64,000 bases of DNA from Bactericera cockerelli (lineage: Eukaryota; Arthropoda; Insecta; Hemiptera; Triozidae), in the NCBI GenBank assembly GCA_024516035.1, contig CM044957.1:48025001-48089000 (forward strand), in the 5' to 3' direction. This document shows positions 56,601 to 63,906 of the stretch, in pieces. A program made the position numbers and the translations under genes. Under the pieces are notes generated by a model, which was not told the origin of the DNA, ran no database searches, and worked only from the letters and a program-made list of their open reading frames with translations. Every line of letters starts with the position of its first letter. The stretch's first letter is position 1.

Positions 56601-58469
56601 TAAAATTATCAAAAACTTTTGTTTCATTATTAATATCTAAGATATCAAGATCTGTGAAATTCATTATTTAGTTGGTTATTTAAAATAAGATTAAAATGTT
56701 ATGAATATGATTGATGGTTTGAGGTTTACACTATTTTTTGTAAATCATCAAATGTATTGATGTTGATGATATTACTTGTTTCAGTTTTTCGTACAAATAT
56801 TTTACCATTTCTTGACCATATAAACTTGTATTCCTTGGATTTCTTCAGCTGGCGGGCTTCATACATTAATTGTTTCTTCGTTTTTGATAGATGTTCATTG
56901 ATGTAAATGGTTTTATTTGAACAGTTCATCCCAAGGTCATTTGTATTTAGATTACTTCCTCTAGATTTGGCTATTATATCTTCTTTCATTTGTCTGGTGA
57001 GAAATTGGACAATGATTGGCTCTGGATTCTTAGTAGATCTCGTTGGAACGCGATGAATTGCATCGATATCTTCTTTCTTTATATTAACATCAATTTTTTT
57101 ACTCAATTCTTGTATCATTTCTCTTAGATTTTCATCTTTCTGTACGGGAATTCCATCTACTTGTATATTTTTATTTCTTGAGTATTGTTCTATATCATCA
57201 ATTGAATTTTCCAAATGCTTAATCTTCAATTTTAAATTCTCATTTTCAGCTTCCAGTATATTTTGTTTCTCATTTATCTTCTTTATATCACATTCCATAT
57301 CATTTAACTTTTCTAATACGTCATCCAATTTGTTACTATTGAAGTTCATGCTTTTTCCAAATTCTTTCAATTCTTTCTTGATCTCTTTCTTGAAATCCGT
57401 GAACAAAGCCTTCATGACTTGATTCATGTCCTCCTCTTCTTCTCTTTCAGATTCAGAGTCTGAAAGGATAATTTTCTTTGATTTCGATCTAGTTACTTTT
57501 GCGTCTTCCTTCTTCGTACTTGCAGTCTTCTTGTTTGTCATAATGAAGTTTAAATAAAGCACAAATACAATAGGCAGTATCTTTTGGAAGAAAGTAGATA
57601 TCTTTACCATATACTCTTTATTTTAAACGGAAATATTTCTAATATTTCATGATACGCGAAACACTCTAGATAGACTTTATGTGCGCGTACACAGTAGGTG
57701 TCTCAAAAAATATATATATTTTCTCCTTCATTTCACAAGTCATATTTACACTTTATGATACACTAAACTCTCTTTAGCCAGCGTCGATGGCATGTTGAAT
57801 ACACCGGTTCCCTTCAGAACACCGAAGTTAAGCGACATCCAGCGAGGTTAAGACTTGGATGGGTGACCATTCAAATTCTAATTCTCGTGACGCTGGCTTT
57901 TCCCGGCCCCACTCAGGCTGGGTGAGGTCAATGTGAGTAGCAGGTTTGTGAGTTTCCTGCGAATGGAGGGTAAAACCCCCGTCGTGATATGACCATGGCA
58001 GTTGAAAGCGACGTTAAACCCCACTTAAAAAAAAAAAAAACTCTCTTAAACTTTTTTTTTTTTGGGTTTAACGTCGCTTACAACTGCATGGTCATATCAC
58101 GACGGGGTTGTTACCCTCCATTCGCAAAAAACCACAAACGTCCTACCCACATTATCTTCACCCAGCCTGGTTTGGATCGGAGTCCCAGCATCACGAAGTC
58201 TTCACCTTGCTAGATGTTGCTTAACTTAAAGGTAATCCCACGAGAACCGGTGCATTCAACGCGCCATCGACATTGGGCTTCTTAAAATTTAATTAAGTTT
58301 AATTTCTAGATTTTTTTAAACGAATATTTATTTAAAGAGAGGTCTGAGTCCTTGCTCTTACCTCTAGATTGGTTTTTTGTTGTTACAGGTAGCAGTAGGA
58401 GCAGATGTGCACAAAGTGTGCAGTGGAGTGGATCATACCTTGGTTCTGAGTAAACACTTTGTGAGCTGA
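41509..58469 (+). CDS. RCC1L: RCC1L (WBSCR16-like) mitochondrial RCC1-repeat protein, whole gene
   Basis: Nine coding exons (118, 173, 106, 295, 173, 156, 147, 113 and 81 nt) join in frame to 453 codons and a TGA, close to the 464 residues of human RCC1L. RCC1L is a seven-bladed propeller protein of the mitochondrial inner membrane, known to act in mitochondrial ribosome assembly and reported as an exchange factor for OPA1. The first 40 residues are rich in basic, Ser and aromatic residues with few acids, as in a mitochondrial presequence. Blade motifs are CGYGFTL, AAGRAHTTVVT, FGNNAYGQCGRG, CGRGADGQTGLGH, GWGNSECGQI, WGYGILGRGP, WGRNSYGQLGQG and CSGVDHTLVLSK. The order matches RCC1L and not RCC1 or RCBTB. 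Intron 8 is about 8.3 kb because of nested transposons. Confidence 0.96.
43239..43411 (+). CDS. RCC1L: RCC1L exon 2 (GC donor)
   Basis: 173 nt, phase 1 in, 0 out. It encodes LYIYGNAEHGALGYTTQVGN and TRLHFGHFHK, the first blade. The only frame-keeping donor is GCAAGT in the context AAG/GCAAGT, a non-canonical GC-AG intron. Confidence 0.93.
43815..44105 (-). mobile_element. tRNA-derived SINE, family G
   Basis: On the minus strand: AATAGCTCAGTGGTTAAGCT head with CCGGGTTCGAATCC, then a body with GAGCGCACCGGAAGG (plus strand). Other copies: 48985-49225 (-), 62100-62225 (-), body-only near 34575-34720 and 58610-58750. Confidence 0.83.
44191..44296 (+). CDS. RCC1L: RCC1L exon 3
   Basis: 106 nt, phase 0 in, 1 out; acceptor CTTTTCAG, donor GTAAGA. 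It encodes VYDIACGYGFTLIATKSKDT, then LKIFGCGLNSDSQI, as in A-C-G-Y-G-F-T-L of vertebrate RCC1L. Confidence 0.97.
44938..45232 (+). CDS. RCC1L: RCC1L exon 4
   Basis: 295 nt, phase 1 in, 2 out; acceptor ATTTCAG, donor GTGAGT. It encodes ALAAGRAHTTVVTDQEGVFT and FGNNAYGQCGRGIVEGEDYH; the N-x-Y-G-Q-C-G-R motif is diagnostic for RCC1L. Confidence 0.98.
45545..45895 (+). mobile_element. tRNA-derived SINE, family D
   Basis: Head GCCTCCGTGGCGTAATGGTT with GTAGTCCAGAG and a B-box-like GAGTTCAACTCCCGG, body CCCAGGCTGGGTGAGGTTAA. Other copies: 23150-23505 (-), 44403-44720 (+), 61138-61275 (-, partial). Its body shares CCCAGGCTGGGTGAGG with the 5S-derived SINE. Confidence 0.85.
47606..47778 (+). CDS. 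RCC1L: RCC1L exon 5
   Basis: 173 nt, phase 2 in, 1 out; acceptor CTCCAG, donor GTAAGA. It encodes ETGRVFSCGRGADGQTGLGH, equal to the V-Y-S-C-G-W-G-A-D-G-Q-T-G-L-G-H block of RCC1L. Confidence 0.98.
48383..48538 (+). CDS. RCC1L: RCC1L exon 6
   Basis: 156 nt, phase 1 in and out; acceptor CTCCTAG, donor GTATGT followed by a long T run. It encodes GEVFGWGNSECGQISETEMQ, then VDVASGSTSCAIVN. Confidence 0.96.
48571..48825 (-). mobile_element. 5S-rRNA-derived SINE
   Basis: Minus-strand copy directly after the T run that follows the RCC1L exon 6 donor; that T run is its A tail. The 5S part ends at GCCAGCGTCGATGGC (48812-48826). Confidence 0.85.
49460..49606 (+). CDS. RCC1L: RCC1L exon 7
   Basis: 147 nt, phase 1 in and out; acceptor ATTCCAG, donor GTAAGT. 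It encodes GQVYSWGYGILGRGPKVLRS and PSTLFGQDQFNPE, equal to W-G-Y-G-I-L-G-K-G-P and T-L-F-G-L-T-E-F-N-P-E. Confidence 0.97.
49953..50065 (+). CDS. RCC1L: RCC1L exon 8
   Basis: 113 nt, phase 1 in, 0 out; acceptor CTTGCAG, donor GTAAGC. It encodes FAAVTNMGQLYMWGRNSYGQ, then LGQGTLTDQHFPLK. The donor is only 6 bp from the target duplication of the LINE that fills the next intron. Confidence 0.97.
50310..52613 (-). CDS. LINE ORF2, reverse transcriptase part (one frameshift)
   Basis: Continues ORF2 beyond the nested transposon. RT blocks are present: ANYRPIAVLSIIEKILEKH, QYGFRERKSTTALL, LSIDLKKAFDTINH, GIIQGGVLSPTLFNLYIND and the catalytic QYADDILIY. About 10 codons after YADD a single-base frameshift in a TA-rich run ends the frame (stop at 51109). 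The remainder (thumb and C-terminal part, to 50310) continues in another frame. No RNase H motif seen. Confidence 0.9.
53439..54912 (+). pseudogene. Transposon-borne gene of an uncharacterised family, interrupted
   Basis: 5' part 53439-53784 encodes VYGPMWFSIKNRSSCFDGPK, a YLGESV segment, then VIQRNAFYAHPENLLLIMLA. 3' part about 54649-54912 encodes TEPPLIRDISIEDLANIVEN, DVPCHTQCVARYIKLVTNAS and DGLINQIGSRRMIPV, ending KKDFA and a stop. Between them sits the 862-bp fold-back element; the two frames are also out of register by one base, so the gene is dead here. From memory, the PCHTQ-x-V-x-R-x-x-K-L-V-T-x-A-S motif recurs in many unnamed arthropod proteins. I see no DDE triad and do not assign a function. 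A short upstream frame (53204-53392) may be an earlier part. Confidence 0.65.
53785..54646. mobile_element. Fold-back (palindromic) TA-type element, 862 bp
   Basis: TA at 53783-53784 and 54647-54648 is the target duplication, and both ends read CAGGGTGGGGCAAAAGTCTG. Almost the whole length is an inverted repeat of two roughly 420-bp arms, each also holding a second internal copy of the TCTGGAAACCCCTGAATA motif. It inserted into the gene of the host transposon. Ends and TA target fit the Tc1/mariner superfamily. Confidence 0.9.
55483..55580 (+). repeat. Short dispersed repeat I (AAAGGGCGGGGTTATTGCC family)
   Basis: About 100 bp with CTTTATTGACAAGAATAATA and GGGCGTGATTATTGCC, inserted in the right inverted repeat of the 3.4-kb transposon. 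Related pieces: 4728-4760, 9061-9095, 12360-12400, 14325-14365, 31795-31925, 62262-62310. Their shared core GCC-n-GGCAATCTCTTCC suggests a small stem. Confidence 0.7.
55993..56664 (-). CDS. LINE ORF2, apurinic endonuclease part
   Basis: Starts MNFTDLDILD at 56664. AP-endonuclease motifs are visible in order: IIHINIRSLSRN, DIIILTETNC, KGGGIVIYTKE, NAIYRPPN and LIIIGDININ. The frame runs into the nested transposon at its 8-bp target duplication and resumes at 52613 on the other side. Confidence 0.88.
56726..57541 (-). CDS. LINE ORF1 (coiled-coil, FP/RRM-like RNA-binding protein)
   Basis: 271 codons from the ATG at 57541; an upstream in-frame ATG at 57610 would add a hydrophobic leader and is less likely. 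It has a lysine-rich start, a serine/acidic stretch (ILSDSESEREEEED), a long coiled coil with LEAENENLKLKIKHLE, then RNKNIQVDGIPVQ, AIHRVPT and a C-terminal segment with IYINEHLSK and FIWSRNGKIFVRK. This order is known for ORF1 proteins of several insect LINE clades, whose C-terminal part resembles the baculovirus FP domain. It presumably binds the LINE RNA. Confidence 0.82.
   Translation of the reverse strand: MTNKKTASTKKEDAKVTRSKSKKIILSDSESEREEEEDMNQVMKALFTDFKKEIKKELKEFGKSMNFNSNKLDDVLEKLNDMECDIKKINEKQNILEAENENLKLKIKHLENSIDDIEQYSRNKNIQVDGIPVQKDENLREMIQELSKKIDVNIKKEDIDAIHRVPTRSTKNPEPIIVQFLTRQMKEDIIAKSRGSNLNTNDLGMNCSNKTIYINEHLSKTKKQLMYEARQLKKSKEYKFIWSRNGKIFVRKTETSNIININTFDDLQKIV
57776..58028 (+). 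mobile_element. 5S-rRNA-derived SINE (SINE3 type)
   Basis: The first 92 bp (GCCAGCGTCGATGGC, CACCGGTTCCC, ACCGAAGTTAAGCGAC, GGTTAAGACTTGGATGGGTG) follow animal 5S rRNA through the internal promoter. Then come a constant body with CCCAGGCTGGGTGAGG-like sequence and GTCGTGATATGACCATGGCA, and an A-rich tail. Other copies: 27366-27600 (+), 48571-48825 (-), 58055-58280 (-), 58750-58905 (-), 11370-11475 (+), 10035-10150 (-, body only). Confidence 0.88.
58055..58280 (-). mobile_element. 5S-rRNA-derived SINE, opposite to the copy at 57776
   Basis: Minus-strand copy facing the 57776 copy, tails together, giving a large inverted repeat in RCC1L intron 8, 110 bp before exon 9. Confidence 0.83.
58389..58469 (+). 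CDS. RCC1L: RCC1L exon 9 (stop codon)
   Basis: 81 nt including TGA at 58467-58469, phase 0 in, acceptor TTGTTACAG. It encodes VAVGADVHKVCSGVDHTLVL and SKHFVS, the closing blade (vertebrate V-A-C-G-V-D-H-M-V-T-L-A-K). No clear AATAAA follows within 150 bp. Confidence 0.96.
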   Translation, partial: VAVGADVHKVCSGVDHTLVLSKHFVS

Positions 58470-61300
58470 GAGTGTAGAACTGGCGTTCTGGAACTTCAAA
58501 CACAACAGTGAACTTATTGGTAAATGGTAATTTGAATGGACACTCATCCAAGTTCTAGTCTCGCTGGAAGTTGTTTAACTTTAGTGACTGGACGAGAACG
58601 AGGAAAGATGAGCCTTTTTTTACTTCGTATCCATGAAAGCTGCTACTGTGGACGCTGTTGGTTTGTGTTAAAGCTTGTCAATCACATAGTATGCCTCCCT
58701 TCTGATGGGCGAGAAGTGACACACTACGTATTTAGAAGTAACACAATACGCCATCCAACCTGAGTGGGGCCGGGAATAGCCAGCATCACGAGGGTTCTAA
58801 TTTGAATGGACACCCATCCAAGTTCTACCCTCGCCGGACGTTGCTTAACTTCAGTGACAGAACAAGAACTGGTGTATTCAACGTGACATCGACGCTTTCA
58901 TTAAGGAATTTGTACATTGATAATTAAAAAAAAAAAAAAAAAATACAACACTTTCCTTATTATAGGATAAGTGCCGACCTCCGTGGCTCAGTGGTTAAAA
59001 GCATTGGTTGCTGACCCGGAGGTTGCGGGTTCGAATCCCGGCTAGAACGGAAAATTCCAACCGAGTTTTTCCGTTTCCGGAATGGCATGGATGTAAAGGT
59101 AAAGTGCCCTGAAGTAATGCGAAAGCGGTTCCGGGGCACAACTATCTTAAGAAAGAAAAAAAAAGGATAAGGAAAGTAAAAACTTTAGGAGACCGGTTTA
59201 AAAACGGACAAAAGATGAAACAGAAAAATAGAAAATGAAATATTGCCTACATTTTATCGATGAATGCCGTTGATCACTAGTTTTGTACAAATGCTTTACT
59301 GTGATATCAATTTAAAAAATATTGAGAAAAAAATACATCATAATACACCCTTTCAAGAAAGACTCAATGAGACTCATTCTTCTTCTTCTTTTACTATGTC
59401 TTATTCCGCTCAAGCAGGGTCGACGTTGTTCAATGAGGTTGATTAGTTTGGCACATTTTTTATGGCTGGATGCCCTTCCTAACGCCAACGATTTTATTTG
59501 ATTTAACGTCCTGGATGAGGACGGGGTTAATATGGATGTGTCCCTAATCAGCATAGCTAGTTGACGCAGTAAAAAGATTTCAATGGGCTTATGCAGAAAA
59601 AAATCCATAAGTCCTCCATGATGTTTGGTCCTGCAAATAATTCACAAATATGTGGGTCGGGACGAGCTAGGCATAGCTGGATAATGCTCCGAAAATGCTT
59701 AAACTATTTGCAAAGAAACCATACTTTTAACCTATTATTATTTATTAACCCAGTTAGAGACTATGCCACCCAGTGTACGAATTTTTCCTCATTAATTTAA
59801 GTTTGTGACCACATAATAATAAGACTCTGAGGGTTAGGTGGTAGAAAATGCTATGAGCATTAACCTCGCCTGGTGGGTCCCTTTCACTAAAGAGTGTTAT
59901 TATTATTATATAATAATATACCCCCCCCCCTCGGTATTGGTTTTGCCGCTACAACAACAATATGTTTGTACTTTACTCTCGAGAGGTCGAGGTGAAGCAG
60001 CCAAACAAGCGCAACTAAAAAAGTGCCTCAAATAGAAAGACCTGCAATATCTTTATAATTTCATTCCCTTCGCCGTTGGGGTGAAATGTTAGTACACCTC
60101 CTCGTGGTTCACCCTGGGCAACGCATTGACATGCTGCTAAAGTACTGACAATTTTGGCGATCAGACATTCTCTGCCATCAGATTTCCTGATCAAGTTTAT
60201 TACATATGTGTTCTCACTTTGAGATGTGTGATTAAAGCCATACGATAAATAAATTTTAAAATCATTTTAATAAAGGGTGCTTTTGAAATATACTCTGAAA
60301 TACTTAAACCAGAAATGAAACACAAACTACGCAAAGGATGGTATTTTATGAACGTGTAATCTCTCGCACTAAGTACAATTAAAGTTAATAAATAAAATCA
60401 ATCATTCCTTGATCATAAGCATACTAGGCACTACAATGTACTGAGATTTTTACATTGGAGTTCTGTTTGGAGAAAATAAAAGGAAACATACAGTTCAAGA
60501 AATAATAAGTGAATGTTGAGTACGAGTATTTTATATTATAAAACAATTCGTGTGTGTGGATGTATCTCGCACACTCCAGAACCAAACGTCAAATTGAGAT
60601 AAAAAGACGGTCAAGAAAAGGTTCTGGTCGAGTCAAACCACTCATTCTTTTAAAAATTGAGATTCTCATTGAGCTATTTCACAAAATTAAATTTAAATAA
60701 AGAAACTTAAGAATACATAAGAGTTAGGTATTTCACCGTTAAAATTTTGTATACATTTTGTTATTGACTGTTGAAAATTCAAGTTCCCTTTGGAAACACG
60801 TTAAACGTTACAGGGGCCACCAGTGGTTATTTTTCGACTTTTTCAGTCATGCGCAAGTGGTTTATTTCCAAGATTCTCATTTTCAATGGAAATTTTTACA
60901 ATATAGAATGTAAACCCTTCTATAAGTAGGCGGTAAGCACAAAAAATTGAATGTCGCTGTACGCTGTAAATAATTTGAGATCATATTTTCCTATCCATAT
61001 TATCACCGTCACGTTTTGATGAACTATCTTTAATGGGACCTCGATTTTTACCTTTGCTGTAAACCTTTATTTACAGAGGAAAAATATTCTGTAACGCGAA
61101 GGATTTTTCTGTCTTTGTTATGCTCGACGACTTGGGACATAATTCCGTGTCCGTGAGATAGACACAGATATCACGGTGGTGAGAGGATTATATGGACTCC
61201 CAGATCCAAGGTCTAGGTTCCTTTCATGCCCGTTGATTCTATTTGGTTTTAGCGTCCTCATTGATAACAAATACGTTACACACAGAAATAAAACTCCTAC
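58470..61300. other. Intergenic region between RCC1L and arginine kinase
   Basis: Contains 5S-SINE pieces (58520-58600, 58750-58905), an F-family SINE (58976-59150), a partial A-family SINE (59760-59910) and a C run at 59929-59938. From about 59960 to 61130 I see no repeat family or ORF that I recognise. Confidence 0.6.
58976..59150 (+). mobile_element. tRNA-derived SINE, family F
   Basis: Head CCGACCTCCGTGGCTCAGTG with GGGTTCGAATCCCGGC, body TTTTTCCGTTTCCGGAATGG and GCGGTTCCGGGGCACAACTA. Other copies: 28345-28515 (+), 61845-61930 (-, body). Confidence 0.87.
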
Positions 61301-61304
61301 CATC

Positions 61305-61478
61305 GTGTCCATGTCAGACATGCGAACGAAAGTCGTGTCCATGTGAGTCATGTGCACGAAAGTCGTGTTCATGTGAACCAAACTCGTGTCCATGTGAGTC
61401 ATGTGCACGAAAGTCGTGTCCATGTGAGTCATGTGAACCAAACTCGTGTCCATGTGAGTCATGTGAACGAAAGTAAGA
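61305..61478 (-). repeat. 24-bp minisatellite just past the arginine kinase stop
   Basis: About seven 24-bp units built from CGTGTCCATGTGAGTCATGT and a variable CGAAAGT/CCAAACT end. It begins 100 bp beyond the stop codon, so it is probably in the 3' untranslated region or just outside it. Confidence 0.85.
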
Positions 61479-61578
61479 AAGAAGAAAACGACGACAGTAA
61501 TTAAATAAAAAAGTTAAAAAGCTTTGGTATTTTAATGTTCATGAGTGGCGGCTCTCGGTTTTTGTCAGAGGGGTCCAC

Positions 61579-61728
61579 TTAGGCGGCTTTCTCCAACTTG
61601 ATGAGCTCAGCAATGCCGTCGTTCATCTCCTTGACGGCATCGAACTCGGTGAGACCCATTCTTCTCTTGTTGGAAATGTCGTAGACCCCGCCCACAGACT
61701 CGGTGTGTTCTCCCGCGGTACCTCGCAC
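61579..61728 (-). CDS. ArgK: Arginine kinase, last exon
   Basis: 150 nt, 49 codons and TAA (61581-61579); acceptor CTTCACAG, phase 0. It encodes [20 protein letters not shown] and [20 protein letters not shown], ending [14 protein letters not shown] contains the glutamate that in structurally known arginine kinases contacts the arginine substrate, and [13 protein letters not shown] is invariant in arthropod enzymes. The enzyme reversibly moves phosphate from ATP to arginine as an energy buffer. Confidence 0.97.
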   Translation of the reverse strand: MRGTAGEHTESVGGVYDISNKRRMGLTEFDAVKEMNDGIAELIKLEKAA

Positions 61729-62417
61729 CTGTGAAGTGGAACACGCATGTTTTACGAAATAGTATTACCAAAATGCGCGATGCAGTTCGTCTTTTGAAGA
61801 TTTCCCCCTCTCCTAAAAAAATAAACTTAACTAAAAAATAAACTGGAACCGCTTTCGCATTACTTCAGGGCACTTTACCTGTACATCCATGTCATTCCTC
61901 AGAGGGAAAAACACGGTCAGGTGTGCACAAAAACACACAAGAATCATAATATTTTTTTAAAGAAGTTAATGCAATCCAAGATATCATATTTGTGTTAATC
62001 ACTTTCGTGATATCACAACTACTCAAATTTACGCCGAACCCGGGACTTGAACCACCGACCTCCAGGTTAAAACACCGCCGCCTTATTGATCAATATATGA
62101 CCACACCGGAAGGTATCCCTTACAAACAACTGCAACCAAATTTAGATAACAATTTCTTGTCGGCTCAGGACCTTCCGAACGGCAAGCGAGCGCTTAACCA
62201 CTGAGCTAATCGCGCGCTCTTGAAAGGCTTTGCAACTTTTTGAAACAAAATGTTGCGCTGAGGTTGGGTGGAAGAGATTGCCAAAGGCAATAACCCCGCC
62301 CTTTAGTTAGGACATACATTATGTATATATTTTTTTTCTCTCTTTCTTCTTCTTTCTCTTGAATTGTATATTAATTTGTAAGTATCTGTGTTGTATATAT
62401 GTCCAATTAATAAAGTG

Positions 62418-62655
62418 TTAAACACGTTGATCGCCAACGCTATAGAGTTACATTTCCTCAGGGGCCCAAATGACACTCCAATGTCAAGTGAATTCACCTG
62501 ACGGGCCGTAAGAGATAATCATGTCAGGTGAATTCACCTGACTAGATAATCATGCCGTACGAGATAATCATGTCAGGTGAATATGCCTGACGGGGCCACC
62601 TGGGAAAAGTTAGTGTCAGGTGAATTCACCTGACGGGGCGATCAACGTGTTATAT
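62418..62655. mobile_element. TTAA-like MITE with repeated 20-bp palindrome, arginine kinase intron
   Basis: Inverted ends ACACGTTGATCGCC (left) and GGCGATCAACGTGT (right). Inside, GTCAGGTGAATTCACCTGAC, a perfect 20-bp palindrome, occurs twice intact (near 62522 and 62615) plus two degenerate copies (near 62481 and 62570). TTAA-like bases adjoin the ends but the duplication is not clean. It ends 13 bp from the arginine kinase donor. Confidence 0.75.
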
Positions 62656-62668
62656 AATAACGTCTCAC

Positions 62669-62866
62669 CTGGAGGTTGTATCTGCCAGCGATCTCCTCCA
62701 GCTTGGAGAGGTCAGCCGCCAGCTTGGGCAGTTTGATGTGGACGGAGGCCCGCACTGTGGTTCCCAGGTTGGTGGGACAGAAGGTCAGGAACCCTAGCCG
62801 GTCATCGTGCGAGAAGGGGATTCTCTTCTCGATGTCGTTGACGGCCGAAACCAACCGTCTGTAGAC
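62669..62866 (-). CDS. ArgK: Arginine kinase, penultimate exon
   Basis: 198 nt, 66 codons, phase 0 in and out; acceptor CCCCAG, donor GTGAGA. It encodes [40 protein letters not shown] and [20 protein letters not shown]. The cysteine in TFCPTNLGT is the conserved reactive cysteine and the arginine in TVRASVHI is a phosphate-binding residue. The 5' exons lie right of the window. Confidence 0.98.
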
Positions 62867-62954
62867 CTGGGGAATTGTGGATGAGAGAAAGTGGACTTTT
62901 AGTTAATTTTTTTTTTGAAAAATCGGAATAAATATATTTTTATATTACATATTA

Positions 62955-63090
62955 CTAGCCAGGCACGCGCCGGTATGGCAGCATAAAGTCCTGCTAGAAT
63001 TTTAAAATTTTAAGCATCAAAATTTCAAGTCAAAATTCTAGGAAAACATGACACCCAAAGAAGACGTTTCAAGGACAAGCTGAATAAGTG
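62955..63090 (+). repeat. Dispersed repeat shared with 3460-3640
   Basis: AGCCAGGCACGCGCCGGTAT followed by about 110 bp occurs at both 3462-3640 and 62957-63120 with few differences, so it is a young repeat copied 59 kb apart. No ORF; type unknown. Confidence 0.8.
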
Positions 63091-63617
63091 GAGAAATACT
63101 GATTTTTTTAATAAAAGGCAAAAAATTTGCGAAATAATATAATAATATATTTTTATAAAAATCTGGCGTTTATTACATATTATCTCATTTTCAGGCAAAT
63201 ATTTTCAAGGTTATATGAAAACATAGCCCATTATCTCATTTCATTTGATATCTTCTCAATTGAAGACCCAACTATCAGCAGAAACTGTAAATACGTACAT
63301 TTGAATTTTCAAGGAGTTATAAATTTCTTGGCCTGGCTTATTCGCCTTATGGTCGAATTATAAAACAGGATTAGATTTAATCTAAGTAGACACTATCTCT
63401 TAACTCGGGCTATAGGTACTGAGCTGTGATTGGTTGAAAACTAACTTGAGGGCGTGTCAGGCTTTGCTTAACTTTAATCCTGTTTCATAATGTGAACCCT
63501 AGAGTCTTATTATTATGTGGTCATGGGGAAAATTGCATGCATTGGCTGGGATTGGAACCAACGGATCCCTACCCTACCTGAATCACCAAACCACGCTTTG
63601 ACCACTGCACCACCAAA

Positions 63618-63906
63618 TTAACACGTTCGTTACCGAACGGCCATATGTGGATGTTTTTGTGTTTTTCTGTGGGACCGAAACACACATGTGGCCGTTATCA
63701 AAATTTTAACGAGGGACCGGACATCCATATATGGCCTTTTTGAGGTAGGTTGTTAGTATTAGAACAGATATAGGATCGATTCTTGTACAAATACGATGCC
63801 AAATATGCAAAAAAAAATATTTTGGTACCCAGGATGCAACAGCGACTTTACCGCCTGGTCCCTACGTAAAACTTGAAAAAATTGGCTTGGTAACGAACGT
63901 GTTAAA
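63618..63906. mobile_element. TTAA-type MITE, about 280 bp
   Basis: Inverted ends CACGTTCGTTACC (left) and GGTAACGAACGTG (right), each next to TTAA, the piggyBac-type target duplication. The interior has GGCCATATGTGGATGT near the left and its near-perfect inverse ACATCCATATATGGCC to the right. Confidence 0.82.

Larger units (their letters stand above)
50099..57725 (-). mobile_element. Near-complete LINE in RCC1L intron 8, with a nested transposon
   Basis: A 28-bp direct repeat (starting CTTCATTTCACAAGTCATAT) flanks it at 50071-50098 and 57726-57753, the target duplication. Its 3' end is an (AAT)n-like tail at the left. Without the 3.4-kb nested transposon it is about 4.2 kb with two ORFs: ORF1 at 57541-56726, and ORF2 split at 55993-56000/52606-52613. 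The sequence is very AT-rich, unlike the host exons. Confidence 0.92.

Noticed and set aside
57776..57870. True 5S rRNA gene
   Set aside because: Diverged from 5S, lacks the 3' third, and continues into a constant SINE body.
61118..61476. Open frames on both strands with repeated peptide
   Set aside because: They come from a 24-bp minisatellite; there is no other coding sign and no conserved protein.
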